This document shows, piece after piece, positions 60,581-64,000 of a stretch of DNA of 64,000 nucleotides. The DNA comes from Piscicola geometra (taxonomy: Eukaryota > Annelida > Clitellata > Hirudinida > Piscicolidae), in assembly GCA_943735955.1 (NCBI GenBank), contig OX030955.1, forward strand, positions 1,174,734-1,238,733, in the 5' to 3' direction. The position numbers and the translations under genes are program-made. The notes beneath the pieces were generated by a model. That model did not search any database, had not been told where the DNA came from, and was given only the letters and a program-made list of their open reading frames with translations. Each line of letters begins with the position of its first letter. Positions within the stretch are counted from its first letter, which is position 1.

Positions 60581-62607
60581 GCACGCACACGCACGCACAC
60601 ACACCTTCAGGATGTTCGTACACCTTCTTTCCATCATCCACCTCGCCCTCCCTCCTCTTCCTCGCCTGCACACGCATCTCGAAGGCACTCAGCCCCATCT
60701 TCTTGAGCAGCAGGCGTATGAACTTCCTTCCGTTGAACCAGTGCACGCATTTCTGATGAGAATCCAAAGAATTGCAATTACAAAGGCTTTACATTTATTC
60801 GAAAAATATTATTCATTTTGAAAAGATTAATTTATTTTATCATTAAATATTTAAAAAAGCAATTTATCGAGTTATATTCTCAAAATCTTGCACGCACGCC
60901 ACCATTGCAGACGAACTCACAACGACACTCGATGTGCTGTTGCGACCTTCATCGTGGTTGTACCTCTCGTAGTGATCGTCATCATCACCACCGTCCTCGC
61001 TGCCGAAGTTCAGCGCAGTGTAGCAACGCTTCTCCTCCTCGTACCTCGCTATATTCTCCTGTGATTGGTGGTCGTTGCAAGGAGGTGACCAGCCAATCAG
61101 AATTGACCTAGTTAACAGCATCAACACAACGTGACCAATCGTAAAGAAGAATACTCGAACACGTGGTACGGCCCTCCAGCCACTCACGTCCCAGTTCTTG
61201 TAGGCGTGGCATGCCTTCAGGATGGGGGTGTGGCCTTGGTCGTCATAGCGACTCAACACCTCCTCCAGTTTGCCTTCCTCCTCTAGCTTGTCCTTATGGA
61301 TGGATGGATGGATGGATGGATGGATGGATGGATGGATGAATGGATGGATGGATGGATGGATGGATGAATGGATGGATGGATGGATGGATGGATGGATGGA
61401 CAAATAGATAAATACATTAATAAAATCCTACTTGATATATAAGCATACAAATACCAAATACAAATTCATAAAGCAGCGACGATGACACAAACAAACAAAT
61501 AAACAAAGAAAAAAACAGACAAACAGACAAACAGAAAGACAAACAAACAGAAAGACAAACGAACAGAAAGACAAACAAATGAACAGCAGGAAGGAAGCAA
61601 GCACTCACGACGACGAGAGCGGCCAGCGGGTAGGTGTTGCGGGAGAGGCAGTGCTGGGCGAGCGTGTGCAGCAGGGTGCAGCCACTGGAGGCGTCAGCCT
61701 TAGCCAGGTTCTGCAGTGGCTTGCCGCACGTCAGGAAGAAGATCGCCAGTTTGTCGTTCGCCTGGGAGTGTTGTTGTTGTGTTGTTGTTGGTGGCAGTGG
61801 TTGTTGTTGTGGTTGTTGTTAAATTTTTTGACGTTGTTTTATCTGTGGTTTTGAGCCAGCTGGCAACAAATCAATTAAAACATAAAAAAAGAAATTATAA
61901 CAAGGCGATCATAATGCACTGCTTTTCATTAATTGTGCTTTATTTTTTTGAGACAATTTCTCAGTCAAAAGTCTTCGCAAGTTTGTTTCGTGTGACGCCC
62001 CCTCTATGAAGAGCCAGAGCCGAGCCATAAAATTCCAAGAACCAGAACCAAGCCGTAATAATAATCGCGGCTCTCCAAGCCTACTCATAACCACTCAACA
62101 CCCGTCCCTCGCCCGGCGGCCTTCGCTCACGGCATTGACGGCGTACGAGAAGGGTGTGTTGCCATCGGCGTCTAGCCCGTTCAAGTCGCATCCGTGCTCC
62201 AGAAGGATCCGAGCGATCGGGATGACCGTCGAGTCGGCGATTTCACCCTGTGGTGAATGTGGAGGGGATGGTGAGAATGGTGATAGAAGTGGTGATAAAG
62301 ATGGAGGTGTATGATGTTGATTATGATGATGATGGTGGAAGTGTTAATGATGGTGGTAAAGATGGGAATGCTAGTTGTGGTAGTGATGATAGCGGCATAT
62401 GTGGTGATGATGGTGATGCGATGAGGTTATGAAAACAGTGAGATAAATGAGAGAGTTGCAAATACTAAAAATAACATTGGAACGATGAGATTGGCGTAAA
62501 TCTCATGAACACATGAAACAACAACAGCTGTTTCCTAACAGCAGTAACATAAAGGAATTACAAGCTAACACGATCTATACATTTGTATCATCATCGTCAA
62601 CATCAAT

Positions 62608-62690
<83 letters not shown>

Positions 62691-64000
62691 TATCATCATC
62701 ATCATAACCATCATCATCATAACCATCATCACCACTAACCAGAGATTCATCTTGTACACTCATGTTTTTCGCCAATATGTGCAACTGAGTGTGGCATGTT
62801 AAGTTCGAAATAGTTTAACTTTTAGTTTTAAGATCCGATCATTATCAAAACCATCCAATCATCATCAATACCAACCCACCATCATCATCATCATCAAAAC
62901 CACAAGATCATCCTCAAAACAACCCAATCATCAAAACCACAAGATCATCATCAAAACCACCAAATCATCATCAAAACGACCCAAACATCATCATAATCAA
63001 GACCGACAGCATTTCTGTTGGCGTCATTGACAAGAGAACAGTCAGCCGCCTTCTCTTCCACCAAGTACTTAACCTGACGGATGGAGAGAAGGGAATGAAA
63101 GAATAAATAAATTTGAATACAAATAAATAAAAGACCTTACAACTTTCCAACTTTTGATTTTTATAAAATGTTTAATAAAACTTTAATTATACGGCCTAAA
63201 AAACAAATTCTTAGAATATTTCCCAGAAATGAATCATGGGCCCGATGGGACGGGCACCTGCTGCACGATGCTCTGGTTTCGGAAGGACGAAGAGCAGGCC
63301 ATCATCACCAGCGTGTCGCCGCCGTCCAGTCGGAAGTCGATCGAACTGCACGAGCGCATGCGGTGCATTTAAGTTTGAATTAAATGGCACACAACACCCC
63401 TACATCACACCATGAATACAAAAGTATTAAATGCAAGTTATGCTATTTCATTGACACGACTCTCCTATATAATGCCATCGTACTCCACAAAATACAATGC
63501 GATGAAGCAAAATGAGAAGAAAATAAAACAAGGAATAGACACGGCAAGTCTCCACAGCACCACGGACCCCTTCGACTCGTCGAGGAGCACATTCGCCAGT
63601 CCTACGTGGCCCTTCAGGTAGGACACGGCTAGCGGGGTCAACTTCCAGTCGTTGCATGCACTCGCGTCTGCTCCAGCCTTCAGTAACAACTGCCAGGACG
63701 AAAAAATGTTAAGTTTTAGTATTTATTTTCAAAACTACCACGATCATCATCATTATGACTACCCTCTTTCCCCCCTCCTCCTCTTCTTCCTCCTCATCAC
63801 CACTTCATCACCACCTCTACTTCATCCTCATCATCATCATCACCATCATCACCACCATTACCACCATCACCACCATCACCATCATCATCATCATCACCAT
63901 CATCAACGCCATCACCACCACCATCATCATCATCATCATCCTCATCCTCATCGTCATCATCATCACGACCACCTTCACGGGAAAGTACCAGCCGTATGCA
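41587..64000 (-). CDS. Ankyrin-repeat, WGR and PARP-domain poly(ADP-ribose) polymerase (PME-5/tankyrase-like), 5' end missing
   Basis: At least 39 exons give about 1978 residues in one consistent phase: 63973-64000 (partial), 63568-63689, 63258-63345, 63008-63073, 62131-62247, 61609-61761, 61188-61292, 60921-61058, 60605-60752, 60020-60432, 59739-59821, 59325-59368, 58542-58658, 54429-54591, 54108-54179, 53648-53813, 53277-53353, 52382-52910, 51962-52054, 51470-51625, 51228-51345, 50856-50961, 49783-50065, 49177-49612, 48581-49056, 48054-48238, 47677-47776, 47209-47334, 46998-47041, 46660-46804, 46223-46335, 45960-46038, 44159-44336, 43763-43876, 43480-43594, 42777-42843, 42370-42465, 41889-42021, 41587-41732. 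It attaches ADP-ribose from NAD+ to proteins. Order: degenerate ankyrin repeats, WGR, helical regulatory domain, catalytic domain with H-Y-E triad. The C-terminus reads [12 protein letters not shown] then stop. The ankyrin-WGR-PARP order matches nematode PME-5, whereas vertebrate tankyrases have SAM and no WGR. A few junctions (51228, 59325) have alternatives. Confidence 0.92.
42022..42112. repeat. (TG)n microsatellite at a PARP-gene acceptor
   Basis: TG run touching the exon at 41889-42021; on the minus strand the acceptor is CACACACAG|GC. Confidence 0.9.
42937..43467. repeat. 10-bp minisatellite (CAAGAGACAG)
   Basis: About 53 near-identical copies filling the intron after the exon at 43480. 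All minus frames are open (false [10 protein letters not shown] repeat). Confidence 0.95.
44448..45173. mobile_element. hAT-type MITE, 726 bp, with 8-bp target site duplication
   Basis: The element begins CAGTGTTATTTTCGT and ends ACGAAAATAACACTG, perfect inverted copies of each other. It is flanked on both sides by GTGGCAAG (44440-44447 and 45174-45181). An 8-bp duplication and a CAGTG terminus are hallmarks of the hAT superfamily. The AT-rich interior holds direct repeats of TTTTTATTTTCGTTTTCGTT near both ends and no transposase. It sits in an intron of the PARP gene. Confidence 0.85.
45240..45955. repeat. 18-bp minisatellite (CATCCACAACCACACCCA)
   Basis: Runs almost to the donor of the PARP-gene exon at 45960; open on both strands (false C/G/W/V-rich frames). 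Confidence 0.9.
46660..47776 (-). other. WGR domain block
   Basis: Four exons read [63 protein letters not shown] and [10 protein letters not shown]. The RWGRIGD core and the trailing KTGNxW...PKKYxLV are diagnostic of WGR domains, which couple DNA- or RNA-end sensing to catalysis in PARP1-3. Confidence 0.92.
47780..47945. repeat. GGTGGTGGCGA repeat
   Basis: Imperfect GGTGGT/GGCGAGGT units next to the acceptor of the exon at 47677-47776. Confidence 0.75.
50158..50650. repeat. 14-bp AT-rich minisatellite (AGGATATAATTTAA)
   Basis: About 35 copies with almost no variation in an intron of the PARP gene; strikingly homogeneous compared with neighbouring arrays. Confidence 0.95.
51626..51832. repeat. 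(GT)n microsatellite
   Basis: About 200 bp of GT with a few interruptions, starting just outside the exon at 51470-51625. Confidence 0.95.
52240..52375. repeat. (ATC)n microsatellite
   Basis: CATCAT array ending a few bases before the exon at 52382. Confidence 0.9.
53490..53647. repeat. (CA)n microsatellite next to a PARP-gene donor
   Basis: CA array with AAACACG and TACA interruptions; it abuts the donor of the exon at 53648. Confidence 0.9.
53965..54105. repeat. (CA)n / GACAGACA mixed array
   Basis: CA-rich, then (GACA)n, ending at the donor of the exon at 54108. Confidence 0.85.
54596..58355. repeat. 3.75-kb GTTGGTGGTGT minisatellite
   Basis: A core of TTGGTGGTGTG (11 bp) mixes with TTGGTGTTGTG and GTAGTGG variants. 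The array changes character from left (GTGTTGTGTTGGT) to right (GGTGTAGTGGTGTG). It fills the whole intron between exons 54429-54591 and 58542-58658 except for about 180 bp at the right end. All apparent ORFs here are repeat artefacts. Confidence 0.95.
58815..58965. repeat. 16-bp repeat (CATCCAAACAATTCAC) and CATCCAACC units
   Basis: Five or so near-perfect copies, followed by looser CCATCCA units, in a PARP-gene intron. Confidence 0.8.
59465..59575. repeat. (AAT)n trinucleotide array
   Basis: Near-pure AAT, about 33 units, between exons 59325-59368 and 59739-59821. Confidence 0.95.
60535..60604. repeat. (CGCA/CA)n array beside exon 60605-60752
   Basis: CACGCACGCACACACA units touching the donor of the exon. 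Confidence 0.85.
61295..61402. repeat. (ATGG)n tetranucleotide array
   Basis: About 26 units with two ATGA interruptions, directly beside the acceptor of the exon at 61188-61292. Confidence 0.95.
62590..62725. repeat. (ATC)n trinucleotide array
   Basis: Near-pure ATC, about 35 units, in a PARP-gene intron; false poly-D/M/S frames. Confidence 0.95.
63780..63968. repeat. (ATC/ACC)n array at right edge
   Basis: Imperfect ATC array ending a few bases from the partial exon at 63973. Confidence 0.85.

Larger units (their letters stand above)
48054..64000 (-). other. Ankyrin-repeat region of the PARP gene
   Basis: Repeats are recognised by [68 protein letters not shown] and [11 protein letters not shown] with L-L-x-x-G-A-D follow-ons. 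Many repeats are degenerate and are split between exons. Three low-complexity inserts (exons 60020-60432, 52382-52910, 49177-49612) interrupt the array. Confidence 0.85.

Overview
This is 64 kb of nuclear DNA from an intron-rich animal. All genes have GT-AG introns, and every product is metazoan. Gene bodies are split into many small exons, and the introns are packed with micro- and minisatellites, a tRNA-derived SINE, SINE tails and a hAT-type MITE. A marine invertebrate, perhaps spiralian, is plausible, but the window cannot fix the phylum. Almost all long open frames are either tandem repeats or shadows of exons. The real genes had to be rebuilt from splice signals, phase continuity and remembered family motifs.
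Layout: (1) 1-2044, minus: 5' part of a single-exon leucine-rich-repeat protein that runs off the left edge. (2) 3390-4663, plus: complete six-exon LIN52, a MuvB/DREAM subunit. (3) 5296-5919, minus: doubtful lysine-rich ORF made of 21-bp repeats. (4) 7276-14503, minus: complete ALDH6A1, mitochondrial methylmalonate-semialdehyde dehydrogenase, about 16 exons. (5) 14946-30577, minus: complete ATP13A1, the ER P5A-ATPase, 29 exons and about 1221 aa. (6) 30954-36619, plus: complete TRMT44, tRNA Um44 methyltransferase, 10 exons and about 1160 aa, head-to-head with ATP13A1. (7) 37515-39454, minus: small protein with six QxW motifs, probably two beta-trefoils. (8) 41587-64000, minus: at least 39 exons of a poly(ADP-ribose) polymerase with ankyrin repeats, a WGR domain, a PARP regulatory domain and a catalytic domain. 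Its 5' end lies beyond the right edge.
These are unrelated housekeeping genes (cell-cycle transcription, valine/thymine catabolism, ER membrane-protein quality control, tRNA modification, ADP-ribosylation), and no shared pathway is evident. The most interesting points are: the ankyrin-WGR-PARP architecture; a TRMT44 exon whose methyltransferase domain is split by a long acidic and glycine-rich microsatellite-derived insert; four tandem copies of a splice donor in ALDH6A1; a hAT MITE with intact 8-bp target duplication; and a 3.75-kb minisatellite inside one intron of the PARP gene.
Exon borders were derived by hand. For the large genes, summed exon lengths and phases are self-consistent, but transcripts were not available to confirm them.
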